A stretch of 64,000 nucleotides of DNA from Alteromonas sp. RKMC-009 (GCF_003584565.2 NZ_CP031010.1:2480001-2544000), one strand, 5' to 3'. Shown: positions 53,413 through 63,472, numbered from the stretch's first letter. Made by a program: numbers and translations. Notes: generated from the sequence alone by a model not told the origin.

Positions 53413-54048
53413 CTACGCTAAGACTAACTTCACAGCCAGCCCGATGAGTAAAACGCCCATGGCCCGGTCGAGCCAGTAGCCTTTTGACCGGATAGCACCT
53501 GCAACACGACTGGTGCTGAGCAAATAGGAAAGCAGACAAAACCACACCCCCGTCGCGAACGACAGGTAAAGCCCGTACATTAACCGGATATCTGAAGGCG
53601 TTTGTGAGTCAATGATGACAGTAAACAGTGACAGGAAAAATAAAGTGGCCTTAGGGTTAAGGCCATTGGTAAGAAATCCCTGAATGAACGCTTTTTTAGC
53701 ACTGATAGCCGGCTGTTTAGCGGCGATTTCAGCACCTGCTTCATTGTTTGTCTGTGCAGGACCGCTTCTTAGCGCTCCCGAAGCGAGATATAACAGGTAG
53801 GCTGCGGCAATATAGGTAAACGCGGTATACAGCCAGGGGGTGGTTTTCAGAAGTACGCTAATTCCGACGAGTGAGTAAGCCACATGGACCAGAATTGCCA
53901 GGCCAATCCCCACACTGGTGAACATGGCTGTCCTGCGACCGTAAGCAACACTGTTACGTACCACTACAGCAAAATCAGGCCCCGGGCTGGCTACTGCCAG
54001 CAGGTGTACCAGAGCGATAGTAATAAATTCATCGAAATACGGCGACAT
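53413..54048 (-). CDS. LysE/RhtB family amino-acid exporter
   Basis: A 211-residue membrane protein with about six helices. The N-terminal signature is HLLAVASPGPDFAVVVRNSV, followed by GIGLAILVHVAYSLVGIS and FIQGFLTNGLNPKATLFFLS. These are typical of LysE/RhtB translocators that export amino acids such as threonine or homoserine lactone. The ATG directly abuts the cobB stop, so it is the last gene of the sseA-cobB-lysE operon. The substrate is unknown. Confidence 0.92.
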   Translation of the reverse strand: MSPYFDEFITIALVHLLAVASPGPDFAVVVRNSVAYGRRTAMFTSVGIGLAILVHVAYSLVGISVLLKTTPWLYTAFTYIAAAYLLYLASGALRSGPAQTNNEAGAEIAAKQPAISAKKAFIQGFLTNGLNPKATLFFLSLFTVIIDSQTPSDIRLMYGLYLSFATGVWFCLLSYLLSTSRVAGAIRSKGYWLDRAMGVLLIGLAVKLVLA

Positions 54049-54783
54049 TTACAACGTGGCGGTCAGTGATAACTCTTCAAGCAGACTGTCGACAAAGTTA
54101 GGAACAACTTTAGACGCCGGGCCGTGGTAAGACTCATCGAACATGTCGCAGCGATCACTGGGTTGAAGATTCAGCTCCACAGTTCTGGCTCCGCTGTCCT
54201 TCGCAACCTGCACAAAGCCGGCTGCCGGATAAACCTGACCTGATGTCCCCACTGAGATAAACAAATCCGCTTTAGTCAAAGCCAGGATTATATCGTCCAT
54301 TTGCAGCGGCATCTCACCAAACCACACAATGTCAGGACGAAGACCTGCAGCAGGTGTGCAACACGGGCAAGGAGTTTGATCATCAAAAGACTCATCCCAG
54401 GAGTGAGACTGGCCGGAAACAGTGCAACGGGCTGAGAGTAACTTTCCGTGCATGTGAATCATGCGCTGACTGCCGGCACGCTCGTGAAGGTCGTCCACGT
54501 TCTGGGTTACAAGCAGAAAGTCTTTACCAAGCTGCTTTTCAAGCCTGGCCAGTGCACTGTGTGCCGCATTGGGTAACACACCGGGTTCCTGCAGTTGTGC
54601 CCGCCGTGCATTATAAAAGCGGTAAACCAGTTCAGGATTTGCGGCAAATGCCTCAGGCGTCGCAACATCCTCAACTTTATGGTTTTCCCATAAGCCATTG
54701 CTGTCGCGGAATGTCTTCAAACCGGATTCCGCTGAAATACCTGCCCCGGTTAACACGACGACACGTGGTTTATTGCTCATCAT
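54049..54783 (-). CDS. cobB: NAD-dependent protein deacylase (sirtuin CobB)
   Basis: A 244-residue class III sirtuin. It has [33 protein letters not shown] with the catalytic His in MIHMHGKL, and the C-terminal [12 protein letters not shown]. The Tyr/Arg pair in RFYNARRAQ matches residues that let E. coli CobB accept succinyl-lysine. The zinc site is CTVSG then PCPCC, the same reduced cysteine set as E. coli CobB. It removes acyl groups from lysines in metabolic enzymes. It overlaps the end of sseA by 4 bases. Confidence 0.95.
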   Translation of the reverse strand: MMSNKPRVVVLTGAGISAESGLKTFRDSNGLWENHKVEDVATPEAFAANPELVYRFYNARRAQLQEPGVLPNAAHSALARLEKQLGKDFLLVTQNVDDLHERAGSQRMIHMHGKLLSARCTVSGQSHSWDESFDDQTPCPCCTPAAGLRPDIVWFGEMPLQMDDIILALTKADLFISVGTSGQVYPAAGFVQVAKDSGARTVELNLQPSDRCDMFDESYHGPASKVVPNFVDSLLEELSLTATL

Positions 54784-55613
54784 TTAACCTCCACAGGAAA
54801 GTGTGAATTTGCTCCCCACTCTGCCCATGCGCCATCATAAACGGATACGTCAGTGGCACCACATAACAGAGCGGCCATGCCGGTAATACATGCTGTAACT
54901 CCAGAGCCACAACTGCAGATGATTGGTTTATCAAGGTCGATCCCTTTGTCTGCAAAAATCTGTCTGATTGCTTCCGGTGATTTAAAACGTCCGTTGTCTA
55001 ATACACATTGAAAAGGCAAATTAAACGCGCCGGGCATGTGACCCCGACGTAGTCCTTGTCTGGGCTCTTCTACTTCGCCATAAAAGCGGGCTTCGCTTCT
55101 GGCGTCGATAATCTGGATATCTTGTGAAAGTGCGTTGCTGACTTCTTCAGCATTAACAAACCATTTGCGGGAAGGTGAAGACGGATTGTAAAGTGCATTC
55201 CCGCTGTGCGGAGCCGCTCCGGAATCGGGATAGCCCGCTGCTTGCCAGGCTGGCCAGCCGCCGTCTAATACAGTCACTTTATCATGGCCGGCTGCTTTTA
55301 GCATCCACCAAAGCCGTGGTGCCGTAAACATGCCACGATTATCATAAACCACAACATCACTATTTTCGGTAATGCCTAAGCTTCCCAGTAATACCGCCAG
55401 CGCATCAGGAGAGAGATTTGTATGCGGCAAATCTCCTGTATGGTCACTGCCTTCTTCATCAAGATTAATATCAAGGGCGCCGGGTATAATTTGTGAACCG
55501 GTAATATCAGCAGTACCGTTTACAGGATCCGACATAATGGCACGGAGTACGCAAATGGCATTTTCATCAAGAGTTTGCCGAAGTGTACCGGCTGAGATTA
55601 AGAATCGATTCAT
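54780..55613 (-). CDS. sseA: 3-mercaptopyruvate sulfurtransferase (two-domain rhodanese)
   Basis: A 277-residue protein with two rhodanese domains. The N-terminal one is inactive ([20 protein letters not shown]). The C-terminal one has the active-site loop [10 protein letters not shown], whose CGSGVT form points to 3-mercaptopyruvate rather than thiosulfate as the sulfur donor. The segment [12 protein letters not shown] is typical of SseA. It leads the sseA-cobB-lysE operon. The frame opens at 55613 with ATG after AAGCAGGG. Confidence 0.94.
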   Translation of the reverse strand: MNRFLISAGTLRQTLDENAICVLRAIMSDPVNGTADITGSQIIPGALDINLDEEGSDHTGDLPHTNLSPDALAVLLGSLGITENSDVVVYDNRGMFTAPRLWWMLKAAGHDKVTVLDGGWPAWQAAGYPDSGAAPHSGNALYNPSSPSRKWFVNAEEVSNALSQDIQIIDARSEARFYGEVEEPRQGLRRGHMPGAFNLPFQCVLDNGRFKSPEAIRQIFADKGIDLDKPIICSCGSGVTACITGMAALLCGATDVSVYDGAWAEWGANSHFPVEVK

Positions 55614-55767
55614 TACGTCCCTGCTTAGAACGGCTGTAAATAAAACTGCACGATTGAATCACTATACGAAGATTCATCCTAAAAATACAGCCAATTATCG
55701 TCACAAATTTGAAAATTTACGGATTTAAACTAAGGATGATTGCTAAGAATATGAAGTCATTAAAAAA

Positions 55768-55854
55768 TGGTGCCCGGGGCCGGACTTGAACCGGCACGCT
55801 GTTACCAGCGAGGGATTTTAAATCCCTTGTGTCTACCAATTTCACCACCCGGGC
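55768..55854 (-). tRNA. tRNA-Leu (UAA)
   Basis: The minus-strand sequence folds as an 87-base type II tRNA (long variable arm) including an encoded CCA end. The acceptor is GCCCGGG and the anticodon stem-loop GGGATTTAAAATCCC carries anticodon UAA. Third gene of the Gly-Cys-Leu cluster, the same order as glyW-cysT-leuZ in E. coli. Confidence 0.96.
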
Positions 55855-55908
55855 CTGGGTTGTCTTTCGACTGGTACAGGTTGGAACCTGCTATCGCTAA
55901 TGCGATGA

Positions 55909-55982
55909 TGGAGGCGGAACCCGGAGTCGAACCGAGATCCACGGATTTGCAATCCGCTGCATAGCCATTCTGCCATTCCGCC
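55909..55982 (-). tRNA. tRNA-Cys (GCA)
   Basis: A 74-base tRNA with encoded CCA. The acceptor is GGCGGAA, the anticodon arm CGGATTGCAAATCCG has anticodon GCA, and the T arm GGTTCGACTCC is normal. It lies between tRNA-Gly and tRNA-Leu. Confidence 0.97.
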
Positions 55983-55986
55983 AATT

Positions 55987-56062
<76 letters not shown>

Positions 56063-56111
56063 ATTTTTGCTACAGTTTCAGTTCGCTGCTGCTCTCTGAA
56101 ACGTGGGGTGC

Positions 56112-56139
56112 ATTCTACCTGCACGGACAAAACTGTCAA
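56112..56139 (-). promoter_or_regulatory. Strong promoter of the tRNA cluster
   Basis: On the minus strand a perfect -35 TTGACA (56139-56134) and -10 TAGAAT (56117-56112) are 16 bp apart. The -10 is followed by the GC-rich discriminator GCACCCCACG, the hallmark of stringently controlled stable-RNA promoters. Confidence 0.88.
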
Positions 56140-56228
56140 CAGCAAAAACCATCAAAATACACCTAAATACTTAATTTGCTGTCTGTTTGCTTTTTTTTTA
56201 TTCGTATTGCACAACATCCAGCCAACCC

Positions 56229-56801
56229 TTATGGCTTATGACGTCCGGAGAGATGCTTCCAGGCCGCGCCGGTATATACAAGCATGGACCAGACAGACAA
56301 AACTGCCGCTATATAAAGCAGAATATGCCCCAGTGTTACCCAATAAATGGGGAAGCCCATAAACGTTTCCAGGCCTGATAACAATCCGATTAATGCCAGC
56401 ATCTGCGCCATGGTTTTCGCTTTACCGATAAAGCTGACCTTTACCGTATCGCTGTATCCCCGCTGTGCCATCCATTCACGTAACGCAGAAATATAAATTT
56501 CGCGCACCATCAAAGCGATAGCCGGCAACGTGATCCACAAAGAACCATAGGTATGGGTAATCATGATCAATGCCGTTGCAACAATGAGCTTATCTGCCAC
56601 AGGGTCAAGGAAAGCACCGAACGGTGTTGACTGTTTCAGCTTTCTTGCCAGATAACCGTCAAACCAGTCAGTTATGGCCGCGAGCCAGAATACAAATGCA
56701 CCGGCTTCTTTTGCCCAGCGCCAGTCAAGAAAATACACCACCACGAATACAGGAATAAGCACAACACGAAAAAGCGTGATGATATTTGGTACAGTCCACA
56801 T
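56229..56801 (-). CDS. pgsA: CDP-diacylglycerol--glycerol-3-phosphate 3-phosphatidyltransferase
   Basis: A 190-residue membrane enzyme that makes phosphatidylglycerol phosphate, the committed step to PG and cardiolipin. The CDP-alcohol phosphotransferase signature D-x2-DG-x2-AR-x8-G-x3-D-x3-D is complete in DWFDGYLARKLKQSTPF and GAFLDPVADK. It starts WTVPNIITLFRVVLIPVF like E. coli PgsA. The ATG at 56801 with GAGAAG upstream is preferred over the TTG at 56816. The order uvrY-uvrC-pgsA-tRNAs is conserved. Confidence 0.95.
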   Translation of the reverse strand: MWTVPNIITLFRVVLIPVFVVVYFLDWRWAKEAGAFVFWLAAITDWFDGYLARKLKQSTPFGAFLDPVADKLIVATALIMITHTYGSLWITLPAIALMVREIYISALREWMAQRGYSDTVKVSFIGKAKTMAQMLALIGLLSGLETFMGFPIYWVTLGHILLYIAAVLSVWSMLVYTGAAWKHLSGRHKP

Positions 56802-56875
56802 ATTATTACTTCTCAATTTTCATCAATGACATCACACAGGTAAGCATGGTAACACGTCCCTGATTATTCACCTGC

Positions 56876-58693
56876 TTAAAGATGCAGATGATCGTAAATG
56901 GTTTCCGCCAGCTCAGCACTGATCCCGGGGACGTTTGCAATCTCGTCTTTGCTGGCTTTTTTCAAACCCTGCAGACCGCCCATGTATTTAAGCAGGCTTT
57001 GTCTGCGCCTCGCTCCGATACCGGGAATCGATTCAAGACTGGAGGTCGTTTTAACTTTTTGCCGGCGGTTTCTGTGCCCGGTAATGGCAAACCGGTGAGA
57101 CTCATCCCTGATGTGCTGTATAAGATGCAGCGCAGGTGAGTGACTTTCCATAGGAATGGTTTCATGAGAACCGGCCAGGATAAGCGTCTCCAGTCCGGGT
57201 TTCCGGGTTGTGCCTTTCGCCACACCGATAAGCATGGGCTTTTTATCTTCAGGCCAGTCTCCAAAAAATGACTCAGCCTGTGCCAGTTGCCCTTTACCGC
57301 CATCAATAAAAAGGATGTCAGGAATTTTACTGACTTCTTTGACGTTCTTATAGCGGCGTCTCAGCGCCTGAGCCATCGCAGCGTAATCGTCACCCGGCGT
57401 TATACCTTCAATATTGTACCGGCGATAGTCGCTTTTATGGGGCCCTTCACGGTTAAACACCACACAGGACGCCACGGTTTGCTGACCGGATGTATGACTG
57501 ATGTCGAAACATTCCATACGCTGTACCGGCGTATCAAGTTCAAGAATATCCTCCAGGTCCAGGTACCTGGCATGCACAGACTTCTGCTGACTGTACTGGG
57601 CATCCAGTGCGTTTACTGCATTGGTTTGAGCCAGTTTCAGATACCGGCGCTTTTCTTCCCGTGCACCTTTAAATATCTTAACTTTGCGTTTTGCTTCTTC
57701 GCATAACACATCAAGAATACTGTCTTCTTCGGTTAATGCACGTGGCAACACAATTTGTTTAGGAATAATTTTATTGCCTGAAAGATAAAACTGCAGAAAG
57801 AAGGACTCAAAGATTTCATCTTCACTGGCAGATGCAGGCACTTTAGGGAAATAGGCTTTCGAGCCCAGCAACTGACTGTCGCGGATAAACATAACCTGAA
57901 TGCACGCCATATTCCCCCGCACTGCGAAGCCGAAAACATCCATTTCATCCTGTGTACCGGACACCCATTGCTGTTCCTGCACTTTACGCAGTACATTTAT
58001 CTGGTCACGGTAACGTGCAGCAGCTTCGAAATTCAGTTGCTCACTGGCCTTTTCCATTTTATCAACCAGCGTGCCGATGACCTGCTGATTTTTCCCGTTC
58101 AGAAATAAGCGCGCAAGCTGGACCTGCTCCTGATATTCCTCATCACTGACATAGCCTTCCACACAAGGGGCGCTGCAACGCTGCATTTGATATTGCAGGC
58201 AGGGACGGCTGCGGGAACGGTAATAACTGTCTTCGCACTGTCTTACCGGGAAAATCTTTTGCATGGTACGCAGGCTTTCGCGAACAGCCCATGCACTGGG
58301 ATAAGGGCCGAAATATTCACCTTTCTTTTTTTGCGGGCCCCGGTGAAAAGACAACCTGGGATGCTCGTGGGCAGAGAGGAAAATAAACGGATAAGACTTA
58401 TCATCCCGCATGACCACGTTATAACGGGGTTTGTACTTCTTAATGAAGTTATTTTCCAGCAGAAACGCTTCGGTTTCACTGTTCACCACAGTGACGTCCA
58501 TTGAGGCAATGTTCGCCACCAGAGAACGGGTTTTAGCGTTATCTACGTTTTTGCGGAAATAACTGGATACGCGGTTTTTAAGATTCTTTGCTTTACCGAC
58601 ATAAATCACATCGCCCAGCTCGTTGTACATCCGGTAGACACCGGGCTGACTGGTCAGGTTTTTAAGAAACGCGTTGTGATCAAATGCCGGCAT
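56876..58693 (-). CDS. uvrC: Excinuclease ABC subunit C
   Basis: A 605-residue endonuclease of nucleotide excision repair that makes the 3' and 5' cuts around UvrB-marked damage. The N-terminal GIY-YIG domain is SQPGVYRMYNELGDVIYVGK. The UvrB-binding helix pair lies around MEKASEQLNFEAAARYRDQI. The C-terminal RNase H-like domain has MECFDISHTSGQQTVASCVV and IDGGKGQLAQA, and a helix-hairpin-helix tail ends with IPGIGARRRQSLLKYMGG. It lies 5 bases after uvrY. Confidence 0.97.
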   Translation of the reverse strand: MPAFDHNAFLKNLTSQPGVYRMYNELGDVIYVGKAKNLKNRVSSYFRKNVDNAKTRSLVANIASMDVTVVNSETEAFLLENNFIKKYKPRYNVVMRDDKSYPFIFLSAHEHPRLSFHRGPQKKKGEYFGPYPSAWAVRESLRTMQKIFPVRQCEDSYYRSRSRPCLQYQMQRCSAPCVEGYVSDEEYQEQVQLARLFLNGKNQQVIGTLVDKMEKASEQLNFEAAARYRDQINVLRKVQEQQWVSGTQDEMDVFGFAVRGNMACIQVMFIRDSQLLGSKAYFPKVPASASEDEIFESFFLQFYLSGNKIIPKQIVLPRALTEEDSILDVLCEEAKRKVKIFKGAREEKRRYLKLAQTNAVNALDAQYSQQKSVHARYLDLEDILELDTPVQRMECFDISHTSGQQTVASCVVFNREGPHKSDYRRYNIEGITPGDDYAAMAQALRRRYKNVKEVSKIPDILFIDGGKGQLAQAESFFGDWPEDKKPMLIGVAKGTTRKPGLETLILAGSHETIPMESHSPALHLIQHIRDESHRFAITGHRNRRQKVKTTSSLESIPGIGARRRQSLLKYMGGLQGLKKASKDEIANVPGISAELAETIYDHLHL

Positions 58694-58698
58694 TGAAA

Positions 58699-59343
58699 TT
58701 AAAGCAAATTAGAATCGATGAGTTTGTGTCGTAGCGCCAGGTGAGTCAGTTCCACATCAGTAGATACCCCCAGCTTTTCAAACATCCGGTAGCGGTAACT
58801 GTTAACAGTTTTCGGGTTAATACAAAGTTCGCTGGCGATTTCAGGTACCTTCTGACCTTTGGTCAGACGCATAGCAATATTCAGCTCACGGGTAGAAAGC
58901 GAATCGAAAGGATTGTCGCTTTCCGGAGTAATACGCCGCATAGCAATACTTTCAGCGATGTCCGCAGGCAGATACTTCTGACCGGAATGTACCTTGTAGA
59001 TAGCCCGGATCATCTCTTCCGGATCAGCGTCTTTGGTTAAAAATCCGAATGCACCAAGTTGCATAACCTGCGTGGGAATGGGGTGTTCTGTATGCATAGA
59101 CAAACAAATCACCCGCGTATTCTCAGACATTCGTACAATTTTTTTAGTGGCTTCCAGTCCGCCCATGCCGGGCATATTGACGTCCATCAGGACAATGTCG
59201 GGCGCATCAGTTCTGCAATGTTTAACAGCGTCTTCCCCGTTTTTCGACTCGGCTACGACTTTAAAGTCGGATACATCGTCCAGAATACGTCGAATCCCTG
59301 TTCTGACCAGTTCATGGTCATCTGCCAGGATAATCTTAATCAC
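58699..59343 (-). CDS. uvrY: Response regulator UvrY/GacA
   Basis: A 214-residue NarL/FixJ-type regulator. The receiver domain has the acidic pair ILADDHELVR, the phospho-acceptor Asp 54 in IVLMDVNMPGMGG and the conserved Lys in FLTKDADPEE. The LuxR-type helix-turn-helix reads LSTRELNIAMRLTKGQKVPE then INPKTVNSYRYRMFEKL. UvrY/GacA is phosphorylated by BarA/GacS and activates csrB/C small RNAs that antagonise CsrA. First gene of uvrY-uvrC. Confidence 0.95.
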   Translation of the reverse strand: MIKIILADDHELVRTGIRRILDDVSDFKVVAESKNGEDAVKHCRTDAPDIVLMDVNMPGMGGLEATKKIVRMSENTRVICLSMHTEHPIPTQVMQLGAFGFLTKDADPEEMIRAIYKVHSGQKYLPADIAESIAMRRITPESDNPFDSLSTRELNIAMRLTKGQKVPEIASELCINPKTVNSYRYRMFEKLGVSTDVELTHLALRHKLIDSNLL

Positions 59344-59458
59344 GTTTTTTTGCTCACTGAATCATCGTTATTATTGATTTGATTAGCGGTCTGTTTACCA
59401 CCACGGGCATAATAACATGATATCTGCGGCTGTGAACATGCTGCCGTCAGAAAGGCGA

Positions 59459-60151
59459 TCAAAGCTGTGGTAAATCAAACCACAATGCTTCTGTGTCAGT
59501 CCCGGCAGTGAGTTTAAGCATGTCATTCTGATAGACGCCGATGCCGTCACCGGCTGAAAATTCATCACCTTCCAGTGTCAGGTCACCTTTAATCAGATGC
59601 AGATAGCCAAGCCGGCTGCCTGTTGACAATGTAATGCCCTCACCTTCTTTTAATATTAAGCGGTGTAACGACATGTCCTGATGTACCTTTACTGTACCGT
59701 CAGCACCGTCCGGTGTCACCAGAGCTGTGAGCGCCCCTTCCTGAGCGATGGTTTTCTGTTCATAACCCGGCGCGATACCTGTTTCTGCAGGCTGCACCCA
59801 AATTTGTAAAAAGTGTACCGGGTCAGTTTGCGACGCATTGTATTCGGAATGCCGGATCCCTGTACCGGCAGACATGCGTTGAATGTCTCCGGCCGGAATC
59901 GTATCACTGTTCCCTGTACTGTCTTTATGTGCCAGCGCACCACGGGTTACATAAGAAATAATTTCCATATCGCGGTGACCATGTGTATCGAAACCGCGTC
60001 CCGGCGCGACGCTATCGTCATTAATGACTCTGAGTACCGAAATTCCCATGTGCTCAGCATCATAGTAGCGGCCAAAGGAAAAGGTATGTTTTGATTGCAG
60101 CCAGCCAAAATCAGCTTTGCCTCTGGCATCTGCTCTGCGAATGTAACGCAT
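59459..60151 (-). CDS. Pirin family protein (YhhW-like)
   Basis: A 230-residue bicupin. The N-terminal cupin has the metal ligands in FDTHGHRDMEI and GIRHSEYNAS (His, His, His, Glu), as in E. coli YhhW, which shows quercetin 2,3-dioxygenase activity in vitro. The C-terminal cupin is degenerate (GYLHLIKGDLTLEGDEFSAG). The natural substrate is unknown. It is a single minus-strand gene, 82 bases after ovoB. Confidence 0.9.
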   Translation of the reverse strand: MRYIRRADARGKADFGWLQSKHTFSFGRYYDAEHMGISVLRVINDDSVAPGRGFDTHGHRDMEIISYVTRGALAHKDSTGNSDTIPAGDIQRMSAGTGIRHSEYNASQTDPVHFLQIWVQPAETGIAPGYEQKTIAQEGALTALVTPDGADGTVKVHQDMSLHRLILKEGEGITLSTGSRLGYLHLIKGDLTLEGDEFSAGDGIGVYQNDMLKLTAGTDTEALWFDLPQL

Positions 60152-60233
60152 ACTAATACTCCGGAAAAATTGGACAGGCCTAGTGTAGTCCTGTTAACCG
60201 GGATTAATACTCCATTATCTACAACGAAATGTT

Positions 60234-61373
60234 CTATTTATTAGAACTAATAGTGAGCAGCAATTCGCCAACATGCTTTATCACCTCGCCTGAGGTGGCA
60301 AAATTAAGCCGGACAAAACCGGGAGAACGAAAGTCGGCCCCGTCATTGGCAGCAATGCCGGTACGTTTGAACAGGTAGTCAGCGGCAACGCCCGGAGCAA
60401 CATGATTCAGATAATCGCGAAGATCCAGCCAAAGAAAAAAGGTCGACTGAGGTATGCAGGCGAGTAACGATGAGTTGTGCAGTAGTCTGGTCAGAAGAGC
60501 GCGGTTTTCACTGATCTTTTCTTCCATAGTCTGCAGCCACAAATCGTTAAGCTCGTCGTATGCCAGAATTAGTGCCTGTCTTGCCAGTGCGCCTGCAAAC
60601 AAGTGGGAACGGGTGATCGATGCGCGGATCGTATCCCGCCATTGCTGATTAACAATGATGGCGTAGGCTGCCGCCGGAACATGGGCGAGATTGTAGGATT
60701 TAGATGGCGATTGCAGCACAATGATATTGTTTTGAAATGCTTCCCCGATACTGGCCAGAGAAACAAATTCGTTTCCTTCAGCAATAAAACCGCGGTGCAC
60801 CTCGTCACAAATTAGCGGAATGTTTCTTTGAGTACACCACTCAGCCAGCGCCTCCAGTTCGTCCCGTTGCCAGAGCCGGCCGGTTGGATTATGGGGATTA
60901 CAGAACAATACAGCAGATAAGTCATCCGGTAGTGACGATAAATCCATGTGAACATTGCCGTCGCTGATATCCAACGTCAGCGGGCAAATTTTGCGTTGTG
61001 TTTTTTCTGTCACGGCGAAAAACGGCCCGTAAGAGGGTATGAATATACCTACCTTATCGCCGGGCCGCGTCAGAGATTCCAGTGCAATACCCATTGCAGC
61101 GATAATACTGCAGCAATCGACAATGGAAGATTCATCTATATATTCCCCTCTCCGCCAGTGCCACTGACTGACAGCAGCAGTAACAGCAAGTTGCTGATAA
61201 CCAAAATGTGACGACAGGAAGTGGGAAAGGCCATGGTTTACCATCTCCGGTGGCGGAAAATCCGTATCCGCCACCCACATGGGAAATACCGGTCTATCAG
61301 ACGCGCCATAACGGTTTGTCACATCATCAAATTTAAGCGAACCACTGTTAAACCGCTGCTGAAATTCCTGCAC
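60234..61373 (-). CDS. ovoB: PLP-dependent C-S lyase, probable OvoB (MalY/PatB family)
   Basis: A 379-residue fold-type I PLP enzyme. It starts KFDDVTNRYGASDRPVFPMW then VADTDFPPP, as in MalY/PatB lyases. The binding Lys is in LQSPSKSYNLAHVPAA, with NPHNPTGRLW and the Arg near SPGFVRLNFA. It is directly coupled to ovoA (the ovoA stop and this start share one base). In ovothiol synthesis OvoB cleaves the histidyl-cysteine sulfoxide made by OvoA to 5-thiohistidine, so the pairing supports this function over cystathionine lyase. The OvoB call itself is from context. Confidence 0.85.
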   Translation of the reverse strand: MQEFQQRFNSGSLKFDDVTNRYGASDRPVFPMWVADTDFPPPEMVNHGLSHFLSSHFGYQQLAVTAAVSQWHWRRGEYIDESSIVDCCSIIAAMGIALESLTRPGDKVGIFIPSYGPFFAVTEKTQRKICPLTLDISDGNVHMDLSSLPDDLSAVLFCNPHNPTGRLWQRDELEALAEWCTQRNIPLICDEVHRGFIAEGNEFVSLASIGEAFQNNIIVLQSPSKSYNLAHVPAAAYAIIVNQQWRDTIRASITRSHLFAGALARQALILAYDELNDLWLQTMEEKISENRALLTRLLHNSSLLACIPQSTFFLWLDLRDYLNHVAPGVAADYLFKRTGIAANDGADFRSPGFVRLNFATSGEVIKHVGELLLTISSNK

Positions 61374-63472
61374 TATCTTATCCGTTCAAAGACATTAAAT
61401 TCAGATAATGAATGCTGGTATTTTCTCTTTGTTTCTCTTATCACAAAGGGAATATCCTGCGGGGCAGCCACACGACGGAAATCATCACCTAAGGCTTGCT
61501 CCAGTGCCATCGTCGACGTGAGTGTTTCACCATTCGCGTCTTTATAGCCACCGAGCCAGTTTTCTCTTGCAGTGTATTCTTCTAACCAGGTAAACGGCGA
61601 TGCAATGATCAGCAATCCTCCCGGGTTTAACCGTTCACGAATGCTTTCGAGTAACCGGGCCGGTTCGTAAACACGGTCAATAAGATTGCTCATAAGGATA
61701 AGATCATAACCGGTAAACTGAGGCTTCAGGTTACAGGCATCGCCCTGTGCAAAATGCACTCTGTCTTTATTTTCGGCGAGGCCCAGGTCTGCCAGTTTTG
61801 CCACTTTAAATTCAGTCAACTCGCCTTCTTCAATCAGGTTGTAACGGATCTCACCGTGTTCCTGCATGGCAAAAGCGGTCTTAATAAAGCGTGCAGAAAA
61901 ATCGATACCGTCAACATGATCGAAGTACTTAGCCAGCTCAAATGAAGCGCGGCCTGTTGCACATCCCAAATCTAACGCTCTGGCTTTGGGTTTTGCACCG
62001 GTAAACTGCATGGCAAAAGCTACAGATGCGGCACCAAAATTTGGTACACCGTAATACGTACTGCCATAGTGGAATTCACTGTACTGTGATACCTGCGTGT
62101 CACTCTCGTAATCGAGATCGTTCACTTTACTTACCTCGGTAGATTCAACATAACGGAAACCCGCGTGCTGGAAAAAATGGCGACGGAAGGCATAACGACT
62201 GTGTGCCATGGCTTCATTTCCCGTCGAAATCCATGAACCACCTTTAAATAAATTGTGTTTATTGTCAAAAGTCGGCGTGGTGAAATCATCATACAGAGGA
62301 TGCACCTTAAAACCGTCGAAGGGATAGATGGGCGTTTCTGTCCACTGCCACACATTGCCCGCTATATCGTAAAAACCACCCAGTGAGAACAGGTTCACCG
62401 GTGTTGATGATGCACCATGATGCAGACCTGTGTTCCACTCTTCGCGCCATAATGACTCTTTCATCCCTGCGTGTTCGCATAAACGCAGCCACTCATCTTC
62501 TACCGGTAACTGAATATGCTTGCCTGTGCGCTTTGACAGCCAGTTACAAAAGGCCTTAGCCTCATGGTAATTAACGTCTACAGGCCAGTCTTCCGGCAAC
62601 GGAATTTCTGTTGCCAGCGTGCGGTAAACATAGCTATTTCCCTGTTCCCGCCAGAATACAGGGTGTCTGGCGCCAGTATAGGACAGCCATTGCCTGCCTT
62701 CCTCTTCCCACAATTGGGGCTGAGCGTAACCACCATCTTTCACAAACGCGAGAAATTCACCGTTACTGACCAGATACTGTGACGCAGAAAAAGGTTTTAC
62801 TTCTGCACTGTGCTCACCGTATTCGTTGTCCCAGCCATAGTAGTCTGCGTTAAATGGTTTACCTGCTGAGACGTTTCCGCCGGGCACGGGAAGCAAAGTA
62901 TTCTCAGGAGCTTCACCGGACTCCGGATACGGTGCCCATTCCGGTTGGGGTTGTACGAATCGCAGGGGTAACTGGCGAATGAGAACAGAAGACGTTTCAA
63001 GGTGAATGCCTTCATGCTCAATGCCCATCAGTACAGGCCACATGGGGCTTTCCCAGTCTATGGGTAATGAAAAATCCATCGTCAGAATCAAGTCGCTGAC
63101 CAGGCGTCTTACCTGAGCGCGGTAGGCAGTGACTTCTTCAACGGCAGGCCAGTCGTAATGAGCGTCATTGAGGTCATCCCAACTCATCTCATCGACACCG
63201 ATGGCGAACAAAGATTCAAAATCAGGATTGATACGGTCATTAATAAGTTTCGCCAGTACCAGTTTATTAATGAAAAACGTGGCAGTATGACCGTAATAGA
63301 AAATAAGCGGGTGACGTAATTTTTCCGGCCGCTGATAGTAAGCGTCGTCTGATTTTAATAACGAGAAAAGACTTTCGTAACGGTCAAAAGACTGTTGAAA
63401 ATAAGCCAAGATTTCTTTTCTTTTTTCTTCAACAGTTCCCTGTTTCAGATGTGGTGTATGAAGAGCGTTCAT
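61373..63472 (-). CDS. ovoA: 5-histidylcysteine sulfoxide synthase / mercaptohistidine methyltransferase OvoA
   Basis: A 699-residue three-domain enzyme. The DinB-like domain carries the non-haem iron motif HxxxHxE in GIEHEGIHLETS. An FGE-sulfatase-like domain follows (LPVPGGNVSAGKPF, DEWLRLCEHAG, GGFYDIAGNVWQWTETP, LFKGGSWIS, HFFQHAGFRYV). The C-terminal part is a SAM methyltransferase (ALDLGCATGRASFELAKYF). OvoA joins cysteine to C5 of histidine with O2 and later N-methylates the product to ovothiol A, an antioxidant thiol. I chose the ATG at 63472; the frame is open to 63556. Confidence 0.94.
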   Translation of the reverse strand: MNALHTPHLKQGTVEEKRKEILAYFQQSFDRYESLFSLLKSDDAYYQRPEKLRHPLIFYYGHTATFFINKLVLAKLINDRINPDFESLFAIGVDEMSWDDLNDAHYDWPAVEEVTAYRAQVRRLVSDLILTMDFSLPIDWESPMWPVLMGIEHEGIHLETSSVLIRQLPLRFVQPQPEWAPYPESGEAPENTLLPVPGGNVSAGKPFNADYYGWDNEYGEHSAEVKPFSASQYLVSNGEFLAFVKDGGYAQPQLWEEEGRQWLSYTGARHPVFWREQGNSYVYRTLATEIPLPEDWPVDVNYHEAKAFCNWLSKRTGKHIQLPVEDEWLRLCEHAGMKESLWREEWNTGLHHGASSTPVNLFSLGGFYDIAGNVWQWTETPIYPFDGFKVHPLYDDFTTPTFDNKHNLFKGGSWISTGNEAMAHSRYAFRRHFFQHAGFRYVESTEVSKVNDLDYESDTQVSQYSEFHYGSTYYGVPNFGAASVAFAMQFTGAKPKARALDLGCATGRASFELAKYFDHVDGIDFSARFIKTAFAMQEHGEIRYNLIEEGELTEFKVAKLADLGLAENKDRVHFAQGDACNLKPQFTGYDLILMSNLIDRVYEPARLLESIRERLNPGGLLIIASPFTWLEEYTARENWLGGYKDANGETLTSTMALEQALGDDFRRVAAPQDIPFVIRETKRKYQHSLSEFNVFERIR

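Noticed and set aside
60234..61373. Annotating the PLP enzyme as MalY or cystathionine beta-lyase
   Set aside because: The family fits, but one-base coupling to ovoA makes OvoB the better call.
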